NCBI RefSeq assembly: GCF_000190755.2
Contig: NZ_JH109152.1
Location: 434,001 to 498,000, forward strand
Origin: Methylobacter tundripaludum SV96
GTDB taxonomy: Bacteria; Pseudomonadota; Gammaproteobacteria; Methylococcales; Methylomonadaceae
Direction: 5' to 3'
Length of the DNA: 64,000 bases
Each line of letters starts with the position of its first letter. The first letter of the stretch is position 1. Position numbers and translations under genes: made by a program. A model generated the notes under the pieces. It made no database searches. It saw only the letters and a list, made by a program, of their open reading frames with translations, and was not told where the DNA came from. This document shows, one piece after another, positions 38,161 through 45,703 of this stretch.

Positions 38161-38480
38161 GCTTTGATTTCGACATCAAAGTCCGGGCGGTAACAACACA
38201 AGGACGGTTTCACGCCAATCGGTTAGCACATGTTTTCATCCCGTTATCAGAATCCGGGCGGTGCAACCATTGTCCGCATGTCTATAAAGGATCGCGCACT
38301 CAAGTTTTCATCCCGTTATCAAAGTCCGGGCGGTGCAACAGGTAACTCTCATACGGCAGGCTATTAACGGGAAAGTTTTCATCCCGTTATCAAAGTCCGG
38401 GCGGTGCAACAAAAGTACGGTATTGAAACATTTGACCGTTATGGGTTTTCATCCCGTTATCAAAGTCCGGGCGGTGCAAC
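38161..38480 (-). CRISPR. CRISPR array 1 (five repeats, four spacers)
   Basis: A 36-base repeat (plus strand begins GTTTTCATCCCGTTATC, ends CCGGGCGGTGCAAC) occurs at 38232, 38304, 38375 and 38445, with a degenerate copy at about 38161-38197. Spacers are 34-36 bases. The conserved leader is on the right, and the degenerate repeat at the left end, so transcription runs on the minus strand. In that orientation the repeat ends GGGATGAAAAC, giving the 8-base 5' handle typical of Cas6-cut type III crRNA. Confidence 0.97.
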
Positions 38481-38717
38481 TGTACCCTTGCAGGTTGTTG
38501 CTTTGCAAGCGGAATTTGGTCTGTTTGCGGCGCGGTGCGCGGGATTTCCATCAATTCTCCTGAAAACCGCTAATTTACCTGAACAAAACAAAAATTCCCT
38601 TTATCAATCAATATACGGCGCGATTTTCCTCGATTATTTCGCAAGCTGTTGATTTAACAGCGAACCCTAAAAACCGTCCGATTTTGCAGCGACGCGCCGC
38701 AAACCGCTTTTCATGCC
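38481..38717 (-). promoter_or_regulatory. CRISPR leader 1
   Basis: The sequence directly right of the last repeat (TGTACCCTTGCAGGTTGTTG onward) is shared with the flanks of arrays 2 and 3 over about 230 bases, including a CTGAACAAAAC...AAAATTCC block and AAGCTGTTGATTT. This conserved leader would hold the array promoter and the integration signals. Confidence 0.88.
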
Positions 38718-38999
38718 TCAGAGCAGATTATAATCCGGGTCTGCGCTTACCCGTCCGCTGCCATCGATAACGATGTGCAGCTTGTCTTTGCCGCATAAGT
38801 TGTAATAACGCACCTGATCTTCCGTCGGGTTCATCAACTTGTCCAGCCGCCGTTTAAGCTCCTGCAACTGGCCGCTTTCAAGATGGCATTCGAACACGCT
38901 ACGCTGTACGCGGACGCCGAAGTTTTCCATCTCGTTGGAGACTTTGCGCAACCTTTTGGCGTCATGCACATCGAAACAGATCACATAAAAAACCGTCAT
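38718..38999 (-). CDS. cas2: Cas2, second copy
   Basis: This 93-residue protein has the Cas2 ferredoxin-like fold pattern: V-I-C-F-D-V-H-D-A-K-R-L near the N-terminus and V-Q-R-S-V-F-E-C-H-L in the middle. Cas2 bridges Cas1 dimers in the spacer integrase. Its start overlaps the stop of the other cas2 by 4 bases. It differs clearly from the first copy (roughly 30 percent identity), so it is not a recent duplicate. The D in F-D-V is kept. Confidence 0.93.
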   Translation of the reverse strand: MTVFYVICFDVHDAKRLRKVSNEMENFGVRVQRSVFECHLESGQLQELKRRLDKLMNPTEDQVRYYNLCGKDKLHIVIDGSGRVSADPDYNLL

Positions 39000-39274
39000 T
39001 GCAGAAAAAACGCTTCGTCTTCAGGCGGCAAGCCGAGGCCTTGAAAAAACACCGTCGCGCTGCACCAGGTGCATAACGGATACCAGCGCAAACTGTCGGC
39101 GCTGTCTATTTCGTCCAGCAAACGGTCGCGCAACATGCTTAAGCCGTTGTCGCTCAAGTGGCATTCAAACACGCTGTACTGTACGCGCTTGCCGTAGTTT
39201 TTCAGGATGTCATGTGCTTTTTTGCGGTCATCGTCATCGCTGATGTCGTAGGTTATCAGCCATAAACGGGTCAT
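38996..39274 (-). CDS. cas2: Cas2, first copy
   Basis: This 92-residue Cas2 has L-I-T-Y-D-I-S-D-D-D-D-R-K-K at the N-terminus, then R-V-Q-Y-S-V-F-E-C-H-L. It overlaps the cas1 stop by 4 bases (ATGA type) and the next cas2 by 4. Both cas2 frames are intact even though the RT-cas1 gene upstream is broken. The two might form a heterodimer or serve different integration modes; that is inference. Confidence 0.93.
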   Translation of the reverse strand: MTRLWLITYDISDDDDRKKAHDILKNYGKRVQYSVFECHLSDNGLSMLRDRLLDEIDSADSLRWYPLCTWCSATVFFQGLGLPPEDEAFFLQ

Positions 39275-39788
39275 CGCAGCACCATGGCTTGGTAGTCCGC
39301 GTCGATGCCGCGGATGACCTGGGATAAATGCTGTACCTGATATTCCATGCAGCGCCGGTAATCGAGCGCTGTGCCGGTAACCGGGTGGGCAATGGCCGAG
39401 TTGAATTTTTCTTCCAGCGCTTTGATGAACGTTTGCCGCGCATGAGGCTTAAAGAAGCAGCCTTCGCCCGCCGTTTTCGGGTAGTCGAAATCGTCGGGCG
39501 TCAACTGCCCGTTTACTGCCAGTTTCCAGACCACGGCATCCACCACAATGCTGCGAAACTCTTCCATCATGTCCGAGGCCAGCGCCGGGTGGCCTTGCCG
39601 CAACGCATGCAAAAAGCCGACTTGCGGATTGAGGCCGCGGCTGCGCAACAGCGAATAGATATTGTAAAACAACAGCGTGTAACCGTAAGACAGCATGGCG
39701 TTAATGCCGTCGGTGGGCGGCTGCCGAACGCGCCGGCTAAAGCCCCATGAACTATCCTCCTTTTTTAACAGCAACGTCGATTCTTACT

Positions 39789-39850
39789 GTCCAAAGCCAG
39801 CTTTGGACTCCAGAAAAGTGTGCTATAGGAGTTCAAAGCTGGCTTTGAAC
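39789..39850. repeat. 62-base inverted repeat at the cas1 deletion junction
   Basis: CAAAGCCAGCTTTGGACTCC (39792-39811) and its near-perfect complement (39828-39847; one mismatch) flank a 16-base centre. Each arm is itself palindromic (AAAGCCAGCTTT). The element stands exactly where the middle of cas1 is missing. Confidence 0.9.
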
Positions 39851-40087
39851 ATGATAGGAGCCAGCATTAGCATAGGGTGAGTAGTTCCCTTGCCCAAGAC
39901 TTGCCCGTGTTGCAGTAAATACAGGGTGCGCAACAGTGGCTCATGGTCGCTGGGCAAGCCTTGCTCATCAAGGCGTTCGGTATTTTCAAGAGAGTGTTCG
40001 CGGTCACTGAAATCCTTGGCGTTTAAGTTGGCTTCCGAAAACGCCAACTGCATGACGGTTTGCGGCTCGGCGGCTCTTTCAGAACCG

Positions 40088-40178
40088 TCATCCCGGCAGG
40101 GAATCACATCAGGCCATCCTGCCTGATGCCCTTCGGGTGAATGCAAATCTGTTCCAGACAGATTTGTGCCGGGATCCA
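40088..40178. repeat. Palindromic insertion inside the RT-Cas1 linker
   Basis: Nested stems lie within the linker coding region: CATCAGGC/GCCTGATG (40107-40114/40121-40128) and CAAATCTG/CAGATTTG (40144-40151/40159-40166), bounded by CATCCCGGCA and TGCCGGGATCC. The frame stays open across it (translation rich in P, D and G), so a dispersed repeat appears to have inserted in frame. Confidence 0.7.
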
Positions 40179-40748
40179 GATCACAGGGAGGTGAACGCCC
40201 GAGTTCGCTCAAACCTTCATTATTCACCGGCAAAGCCAGCAAATTCGGTTCGTCGGCCCCGTTTTAAACGCCAGCGAGCGGATGAACTGCACCCCTAAAA
40301 AACGAAAGCCCTGATTGAAATGCACAATCCGCGTCTTGCGGGTGTTGAGTGTTAGCCGCAATTCGCCCAGCAGGCTGTCGGTGAGTTCCAGCGCTTGCTC
40401 GGCATGATCCCGGCTTTTGCACAGGATCAAAAAATCGTCGGCAAAACGGATCAGGCACAACTTGTTGTCCAGCAGCGCTTCATCCAGATGATGCAGATAC
40501 AGGTTGGACAGCAACGGGCCGATGGGCGAGCCTTGGGCGACGCCCTTGCTCAGCACAAAGCGCCGGTCGCCGTCGACCACCGTGGCGCAAAGCCATTGCT
40601 CTATCAAGCGCAATAAGCCGACATCGGTAACCAGCTTGCCTACCATAGTCATTAGCAAGGTGTGGTCGATGCTGTCGAAAAAACATTGGATGTCGGCATC
40701 CACCACCCAGTGATAGCCCTGGCGTTGCAATAACTGAATACGGTCTAG

Positions 40749-42305
40749 GAGGCTGTCGGATTAATAGAGCGAGCCTCCCCACTTAATCACGATTAAAATT
40801 TAAAAAAGTGGTTTATTGGGATTTTTAATGCCCATAGTTCTGTTTTATGGGCAGCTCAATGCTCTTTTTCCTCTCTCACCCTCTTAATACATGCATTCTT
40901 TTTAAATTCCAGCCTATACAGACTAAATTCCATTCACTTTGGACGGATTCCAGGCCTCGAAGCTGGAATTGCCTGAATCCCTGGACGTGTTTAATGATGC
41001 CAAACACGGTTTCGACAGTAGATTTTCGCTTGCCGTAGAGTGCTTTGCCCGCTTTGGTTGTTAAGCGATGGGTCATGGCCTCAACCGGCGGTAAGGTGCT
41101 TTCGCCTATTTCCGGCTGATGCTGAAACCGGGCGTCAAGGGCTTGGTTATGGCTTTGCCGCTTTTGGGCGATGTACGGTTTTATCTTTGCATCAGCACAC
41201 GCCTTTACATTGGCTTGGCTGAAGTAGCCGGTGTCGGCCAACAGGTTGTCAACACTCCCCAAGCATTCCGGGAGCTGTTCCAGTTTGGCTAAGGCCGGTT
41301 CGATTTCTTGTTTGTCGTTGGTGTGTTGGGTGATGTGATGAGCAACGATCAGGTGGGTGGCAATATCAACACTGGCTTGGGCGTTATAGGCTTGTTCAAA
41401 ACCATTAGGGGTCGGCATGATGCGGGACTCTTCATCGGTCAGGCTGACTTGATCTTTACCTTGAGGCGCATCGGTAGGCGCTTGGGGGGCTTTGCCGCCC
41501 ATTTTCTTGCCGGTTTCACTCAGGTGTTGTTCACGCTTAGCCTGCTTTTCGTCATACTCGGCCTTTTCTTGCGCGTAACGCGCCTTGGCACGGGCCTGGA
41601 TTTCCTGTTTGGCTTTGGCAATCACTGCTAAACGGTCTTGGCGGCGTTTGAGTTCCTTGGGTACATCCATGTCTTCTGGAAGCGGGGAATTGTCGGCGGC
41701 TTCAGCCAGTTTCATCAAGGTTTCAACTTCCTGTTTGAACTGGGCTTCCAGTTGATTGGCGTAATCCCAGCTCAAGGCTTTATGCTTGCTGGCATTGGCT
41801 TTAATCTTGGTGCCGTCCAGGCTCACCGTACCCAGCTTAAGCAGCCCCAAGGTTTGTGCAAGTACCAATATCTCGACAAATAGGCTTTCGATCTCTTTGC
41901 CAAAGCGCTTGCGAAAGCTGTTGATGGTGTCGTGATCTGGGTTTTCGTTGGCGCAGATGTATTTAAAGGCCATCGAGTCATGAGTGGCTTTCTCCAGTTT
42001 GCGACTGGAAAATACGCCGGTCGCGTAACCGTAGAACAGCAACGCCAACAGCATCGCCGGATGATAGGGGCGCTTTCCTTTGCCCGCATAGACGGCTGAT
42101 AGCGTCCGTAAATCCAGTTGATCGACAATCTCGACAACAAAACGGGCCATATGATCTTCAGGCAAATAATCCTGAACACACGGGGGCAGAATGTAGGGGG
42201 TATCGCGATCAATCAGGATGAATTGGGTAGCCATTTTTGTTTTTTGATTTGGTGTTTCGATAGGGTTATTTTAACACTTTTTGCACTGCTAAATCCGACA
42301 GTCTC
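40749..42305 (-). mobile_element. IS1182-family insertion sequence inside RT-cas1
   Basis: Inverted ends GAGGCTGTCGGATT (40749) and, read inward from 42305, GAGACTGTCGGATT bound a 1557-base element. CTAG occurs directly on both sides (40745-40748 and 42306-42309), a 4-base palindromic target duplication. Removing the element and one CTAG restores the RT frame (A-L-D-R-I-Q-L-L-Q). It lies in the same orientation as the RT-cas1 gene. Confidence 0.94.
40876..42234 (-). CDS. IS1182-family transposase
   Basis: This 452-residue DDE transposase has an N-terminal DUF772-like domain (P-Y-H-P-A-M-L-L-A-L-L-F-Y-G-Y and N-P-D-H-D-T-I-N-S-F-R-K-R-F), a V-S-L-D-G-T-K-I-K-A-N-A motif with the first Asp, L-A-D-T-G-Y-F-S, and a C-terminal E-T-V-F-G-I-I-K-H segment. 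The frame is intact and the element may still be mobile. Confidence 0.93.
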   Translation of the reverse strand: MATQFILIDRDTPYILPPCVQDYLPEDHMARFVVEIVDQLDLRTLSAVYAGKGKRPYHPAMLLALLFYGYATGVFSSRKLEKATHDSMAFKYICANENPDHDTINSFRKRFGKEIESLFVEILVLAQTLGLLKLGTVSLDGTKIKANASKHKALSWDYANQLEAQFKQEVETLMKLAEAADNSPLPEDMDVPKELKRRQDRLAVIAKAKQEIQARAKARYAQEKAEYDEKQAKREQHLSETGKKMGGKAPQAPTDAPQGKDQVSLTDEESRIMPTPNGFEQAYNAQASVDIATHLIVAHHITQHTNDKQEIEPALAKLEQLPECLGSVDNLLADTGYFSQANVKACADAKIKPYIAQKRQSHNQALDARFQHQPEIGESTLPPVEAMTHRLTTKAGKALYGKRKSTVETVFGIIKHVQGFRQFQLRGLESVQSEWNLVCIGWNLKRMHVLRG

Positions 42306-42716
42306 CTAGCGCCTGATCGACGCTGCGGCCCTTGCGGTAGGCAAAGCTGCAATCTTCAAACTCGGCTTCGAACAAAGGTTCGATGACGCGGGTCACCGCC
42401 GTTTGCAGGATGCGGTCGCGCACCGTTGGGATGGACAGAAGGCGAGTGCCGCCGGTGGGCTTTTCCAGTTCTATGCGCAGCAGCGGCTGGGGTTGATAGG
42501 TTTCATCGCTGACTTCATCGCGCAAGGTCTCGAGGTTTTTGTGCAGCCGGTCTGCGAACGCCGCCAATGTTTGGTAATCGACACCGGCGCAGCCCTGGTT
42601 TTCATACACCTTGCTCCAGGCCTGATGGAGATTGAAATCGGTCAAGGCATCGGACAATTGGGGTGTTTGCATGAGGGCGTGCTCTGGGCTGGAATGATGT
42701 GCTTAAAACGCAAGTG

Positions 42717-42744
42717 GTTTGGGCGAAAGTAGATTCGCCCAAAC
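42717..42744. terminator. Hairpin between array 2 and RT-cas1
   Basis: GTTTGGGCGAA and TTCGCCCAAAC form a perfect 11-base stem with a 6-base loop. It lies 4 bases past the leader-distal repeat of array 2, where it could end the array transcript (minus strand) before the RT-cas1 start at 42672. Confidence 0.75.
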
Positions 42745-42747
42745 GTA

Positions 42748-43069
42748 TTTTTATCCCGTTATTTAGAGTCCGGGCGGTGCAACAAAGATAACTTTTTAGA
42801 TAGACATCCAATAGTACTGTTTTCATCCCGTTATCAAAGTCCGGGCGGTGCAACAATCACAGTCTGGCTGGTACTCTTAACCGCCCTCAGTTTTCATCCC
42901 GTTATCAAAGTCCGGGCGGTGCAACCTATGTGGGGGATGTAAACGCGAAGAACTATGAAGGCGTTTTCATCCCGTTATCAAAGTCCGGGCGGTGCAACTC
43001 TACGATTGTAGAGATTGAGCTCGTTGTTAATGCGTTTTCATCCCGTTATCAAAGTCCGGGCGGTGCAAC
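42748..43069 (-). CRISPR. CRISPR array 2 (five repeats, four spacers)
   Basis: Repeats of the same 36-base family start at 42748 (degenerate), 42819, 42890, 42963 and 43034. Spacers are 35-37 bases and all differ from those of array 1. The leader is again on the right and the degenerate repeat on the left. The array lies between the csx3-like gene and RT-cas1, inside the cas locus. Confidence 0.97.
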
Positions 43070-43321
43070 TGTACCTTTGCAGGCTGTTGCTTTGCAAGCG
43101 AAATTTCGGCTGTTTGCGGCGCACCTAGTAAAGAACTCGGCGGCAACCCTAAAAAACGGCCGGAAACCTGAACAAAACGAAAATTCCTTTTATAAATCAA
43201 CATACGGCGCGCTTTATCTCGATTTTTTAGCAAGCTGTTGATTTCACAGCAAACGCAAAAAATCACAAAACTTTCGCCTGACGCGCCGCAAACGGCTATT
43301 CGCATTCGCCAAATCCCAGCG
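43070..43321 (-). promoter_or_regulatory. CRISPR leader 2
   Basis: Homologous to leaders 1 and 3 (TGTACCTTTGCAGGCTGTTG at the repeat junction; CTGAACAAAACGAAAATTCC; AGCAAGCTGTTGATTT). It ends at the 3' end of the csx3-like gene, so readthrough from the cmr operon into array 2 is possible. Confidence 0.85.
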
Positions 43322-43561
43322 TTAATAAGGATTGTGATCGAAAATGACCACATCGCCGGTAACAGGCGAACGGTAAATCAGGCTTTTTACCTTGCCGTGC
43401 AGGGCGTGGGCGATTCTAAGATACAGCCAAACCGGAGCCGCCCCGGTCAACACAACATCCCGCCCGTCGCCCGCCAAGGCTTTGGCTTGTTGCTCGTAGT
43501 CCGGCAATGCCGACAGTTTGGCGGTTTGGTTGTACAAGACGGCAAGGTTGATTTCTATCAT
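43322..43561 (-). CDS. csx3: Csx3-like (Crn3 ring nuclease family) protein
   Basis: This 79-residue protein resembles the Csx3 core: V-V-L-T-G-A-A-P-V-W-L-Y followed by an I-A-H-A-L-H segment and V-T-G-D-V-V-I-F-D-H. Csx3/Crn3 proteins degrade cyclic tetra-adenylate and so switch off type III signalling; some fused forms do more. Its place after cmr6 and a Cas10 with an intact GGDD cyclase site agree with that role. The assignment rests on pattern recognition of a short protein, so it is moderate. Confidence 0.65.
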   Translation of the reverse strand: MIEINLAVLYNQTAKLSALPDYEQQAKALAGDGRDVVLTGAAPVWLYLRIAHALHGKVKSLIYRSPVTGDVVIFDHNPY

Positions 43562-43622
43562 GTTTTATTCCAATTGATTTTTTAGTGTCGGCCGCTGTCT
43601 ATGAGGCAAGACAAACTATCGG

Positions 43623-44015
43623 CTATGCGGCAACGGGTTGTTTTGCGTAATTGAACTGGTCTAGTTCGCTCTCGTCGCAGCTAATGATAAATTCAACTCC
43701 AGCTTGTCGAATGATCTCTAATTGCTGCGAGAATTCTGCTGTACTGGTAAAGTTCAGGTTGAATCTCGTTTTGCCTTCAATCAAAGGCAACATGCCAATA
43801 TAGCCTAATAGTTCGCTACGGGTAAAATCACGACGTTTTATTTCGACGGGCAGCCTAATTTTCTGGCTTGGGCTACGTAATATTACGTAAATCTGCTCAT
43901 TCTCTTTTTGCCAGCGCTGTTCTGTTTCCTTGCGCAGTTTCAGGGCATTCCAGGCGGCAATAGCCGCAGCAATAAGACCGATAATAGTTGCCAGTTTGTC
44001 GATTAAATCCCACAT
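43623..44015 (-). CDS. Membrane-anchored CRISPR-neighbour protein of unknown function
   Basis: This 130-residue protein has one N-terminal membrane helix (residues 8-25, A-T-I-I-G-L-I-A-A-A-I-A-A-W) preceded by M-W-D-L-I-D-K, then a charged helix (K-L-R-K-E-T-E-Q-R-W-Q-K-E-N) and a soluble C-terminal domain of mixed alpha/beta character. I recognise no named family. It lies between cmr6 and the csx3-like gene on the same strand, about 180 bases after cmr6. It could be a cyclic-oligoadenylate-controlled membrane effector or a passenger gene; nothing in the sequence decides this. Confidence 0.6.
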   Translation of the reverse strand: MWDLIDKLATIIGLIAAAIAAWNALKLRKETEQRWQKENEQIYVILRSPSQKIRLPVEIKRRDFTRSELLGYIGMLPLIEGKTRFNLNFTSTAEFSQQLEIIRQAGVEFIISCDESELDQFNYAKQPVAA

Positions 44016-44194
44016 TGTTGTGTCTCCAAGTTGTTAATATGTTTTTTACGTTTATTCAATCATGTAGTGTGCTTTCTAAAAGCGACCTCCTCGCAACTGT
44101 TCTTTAAATTTCCTGATATGAAGAAAAGCATCACCCCGGCAATATCTGCCGATATGATGGCTTCACTCGCGCTGTATGGAACGAAAAAACCGAT

Positions 44195-45301
44195 TTATTC
44201 GTTTAAATATTCACTAACTCTAAGCGAACGCTCTTTATATTTAAGTTTTTGCTTGTTTGTGCCTTTAAATTCGGGGTGCCATTTGTCGGCGTTGATCATC
44301 AGTTGTTTTATTTTTTCGGCGATCTGCTTGCCGTCTTCACCAGTCCAGCGGGATTTGTCCAGTTCTTGCAGTAAACGGGTGTCCCATTCTTGCTCGGGTA
44401 TGTTGTTTAAAAAGTCTTCCTGTTCTATTTCTAGCGGGCTTAGGTTTTTAATGCGTTGTTCTTGTAATTCCCTTTGTTTTTGGGCTGCTTGTTCGGCTTC
44501 CCTTTTTTGCTGCGCTGCCTTGGATTCTTTAAAAACCCCGTAACCGACTGCGGTTTTGCCACCTGCGCCTAGTGTTTCCAAGGCTTTCCGTAATAGTTTC
44601 AAGCCGGTATCAAGGTCTTGTTCGGATGCGCCAGGGCGCGGAGCCAGAAAAAACTCGAAGTCTTGCCCCGGAGCCACGGTTAAAAAAAACACCGGTTTTG
44701 GGCTGAGATAGTCGGCAGGCGGCTTGGTTGAGTCTTGATAGTATTCGGAATAATGCGGGTTGAGTATGTCAAGTTCCAGTTTGGGCGGCTGGCTGGGCAG
44801 GGCGTCAAAAACGATGAGCGCGCCGCAATTCGCCTCGCCATCCTTTGCCCCGAACAGGCGGGTGATCTCTTGTTGTTCGGTCAGTTCGCACCAATGCGTT
44901 GCCCAGGCGCGCATCAGGCCTTTAACCGATGAGCCGGGCAGGTAAGGGACGCTTAAGGTGCGATGCCAAATGAAGCCGGTTTCGTAAGGATGGGCGGCTC
45001 CCAAGCCGGATACGAATCGCCAGTCGGTGGTTACGGTAAGGCTTGGGTCTTTGACTTTGAAATGGTTCAATAAGGCGCGTTGCCGGGTTAATGCGGCGGT
45101 TAAGTTAGCCTCTAATAGGGGCTTGGTTGCTTGGTACTTGTTGATGACATCCAGAAAAAACTGCTTCTTGGCATTATCGGCGGGTTTGTAGTCATTTCTT
45201 TCATCCCAACCATCGGGGAATTTATCGAACAACAAGCCGGAATGCGCGGTACTGGTCTGTTTAAATGTGTCTCTGGGGATTTGTGCATACAATGGCAACA
45301 T
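44195..45301 (-). CDS. cmr6: Type III-B RAMP protein Cmr6
   Basis: This 368-residue RAMP protein forms the head end of the Cmr effector backbone with Cmr1. It has the family segment L-S-V-P-Y-L-P-G-S-S-V-K-G-L-M-R-A-W-A and a glycine-rich loop G-A-G-G-K-T-A-V-G-Y-G. After about residue 260 a long Lys/Glu/Gln-rich helical tail extends the protein, which is longer than many Cmr6 proteins. Twelve bases separate it from cmr5. Confidence 0.92.
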   Translation of the reverse strand: MLPLYAQIPRDTFKQTSTAHSGLLFDKFPDGWDERNDYKPADNAKKQFFLDVINKYQATKPLLEANLTAALTRQRALLNHFKVKDPSLTVTTDWRFVSGLGAAHPYETGFIWHRTLSVPYLPGSSVKGLMRAWATHWCELTEQQEITRLFGAKDGEANCGALIVFDALPSQPPKLELDILNPHYSEYYQDSTKPPADYLSPKPVFFLTVAPGQDFEFFLAPRPGASEQDLDTGLKLLRKALETLGAGGKTAVGYGVFKESKAAQQKREAEQAAQKQRELQEQRIKNLSPLEIEQEDFLNNIPEQEWDTRLLQELDKSRWTGEDGKQIAEKIKQLMINADKWHPEFKGTNKQKLKYKERSLRVSEYLNE

Positions 45302-45313
45302 GATGTTTGCTCC

Positions 45314-45703
45314 TTACAATTTCGCCGCAGCGAATTTTTTCAGCCAGTTAAACAGCATCAGGCTTTCTTCCTGGGCGCGAAAGTAGTCGCTCCTTGTGCC
45401 GGTAACCAGCGCTTCGATGAGTTCCGTTTTTTGATAGACGCGCATCGGGTGCTTCTCGTCCGGCTCTCCGCACAGCCAGTCTTGCAGGCTGTTGTAAAGT
45501 ATTTTTGACGGCGCTTTCGGTTTATCTCCGGCATCGGCAAGCAAAAACGCCAAGGCTTGGCCCAATCCGCATTGCAAGATCAGGCTGGGCGACTTGTGGA
45601 TGTGGGTGCTGAGTTTATCCTTGTCTTTCTCTTCGAGACTCAATTGGCCCTTAATAAACGCTAATGTAAATGCGGCGCGGCGTTGTTCCAGGGTGCGGCT
45701 CAT
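45314..45703 (-). CDS. cmr5: Type III-B small subunit Cmr5
   Basis: This all-helical small subunit (129 residues from the chosen start) lines the Cmr filament (Cas11 type). It begins R-T-L-E-Q-R-R-A-A-F, typical of Cmr5, and contains L-I-L-Q-C-G-L-G-Q-A-L-A-F-L. The frame is open to an upstream ATG at 45733, but the ATG at 45703 overlaps the cmr4 stop in an ATGA arrangement and starts where the family does, so I use it. Confidence 0.9.
   Translation of the reverse strand: MSRTLEQRRAAFTLAFIKGQLSLEEKDKDKLSTHIHKSPSLILQCGLGQALAFLLADAGDKPKAPSKILYNSLQDWLCGEPDEKHPMRVYQKTELIEALVTGTRSDYFRAQEESLMLFNWLKKFAAAKL

Larger units (their letters stand above)
39271..42672 (-). pseudogene. cas1: RT-Cas1 fusion gene, disrupted
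   Basis: The pieces read in order as a reverse transcriptase-Cas1 fusion, which in related type III systems acquires spacers from RNA. Fragment 1 (42672-42310): RT start with F-E-D-C-S-F-A-Y-R-K-G-R-S-V-D-Q-A-L. Fragment 2 (40744-about 40262): rest of RT, with D-I-Q-C-F-F-D-S-I-D-H, A-Q-G-S-P-I-G-P and the catalytic R-F-A-D-D-F. Fragment 3 (about 40258-39850, other frame): linker and first residues of Cas1 (P-L-L-R-T-L-Y-L-L-Q-H-G-Q-V-L-G-K). Fragment 4 (39774-39271): Cas1 C-terminal half with G-F-L-H and the Asp of S-D-M-M-E-E-F-R. Lesions: an IS1182-family insertion, a one-base frameshift and loss of the middle of Cas1 with its first catalytic Glu. No N-terminal Cas6 domain is present. Confidence 0.9.

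Noticed and set aside
38157-38652. Open frames running through CRISPR array 1 with repeated S-R-Y-Q-S-P-G-type peptides
   Set aside because: They are translations of the repeats and spacers in plus-strand frames; the array is transcribed on minus and no ribosome binding sites exist.
42930-43241. Open frame through CRISPR array 2 and its leader
   Set aside because: Same reason as for array 1: repeat-derived frame without homology.
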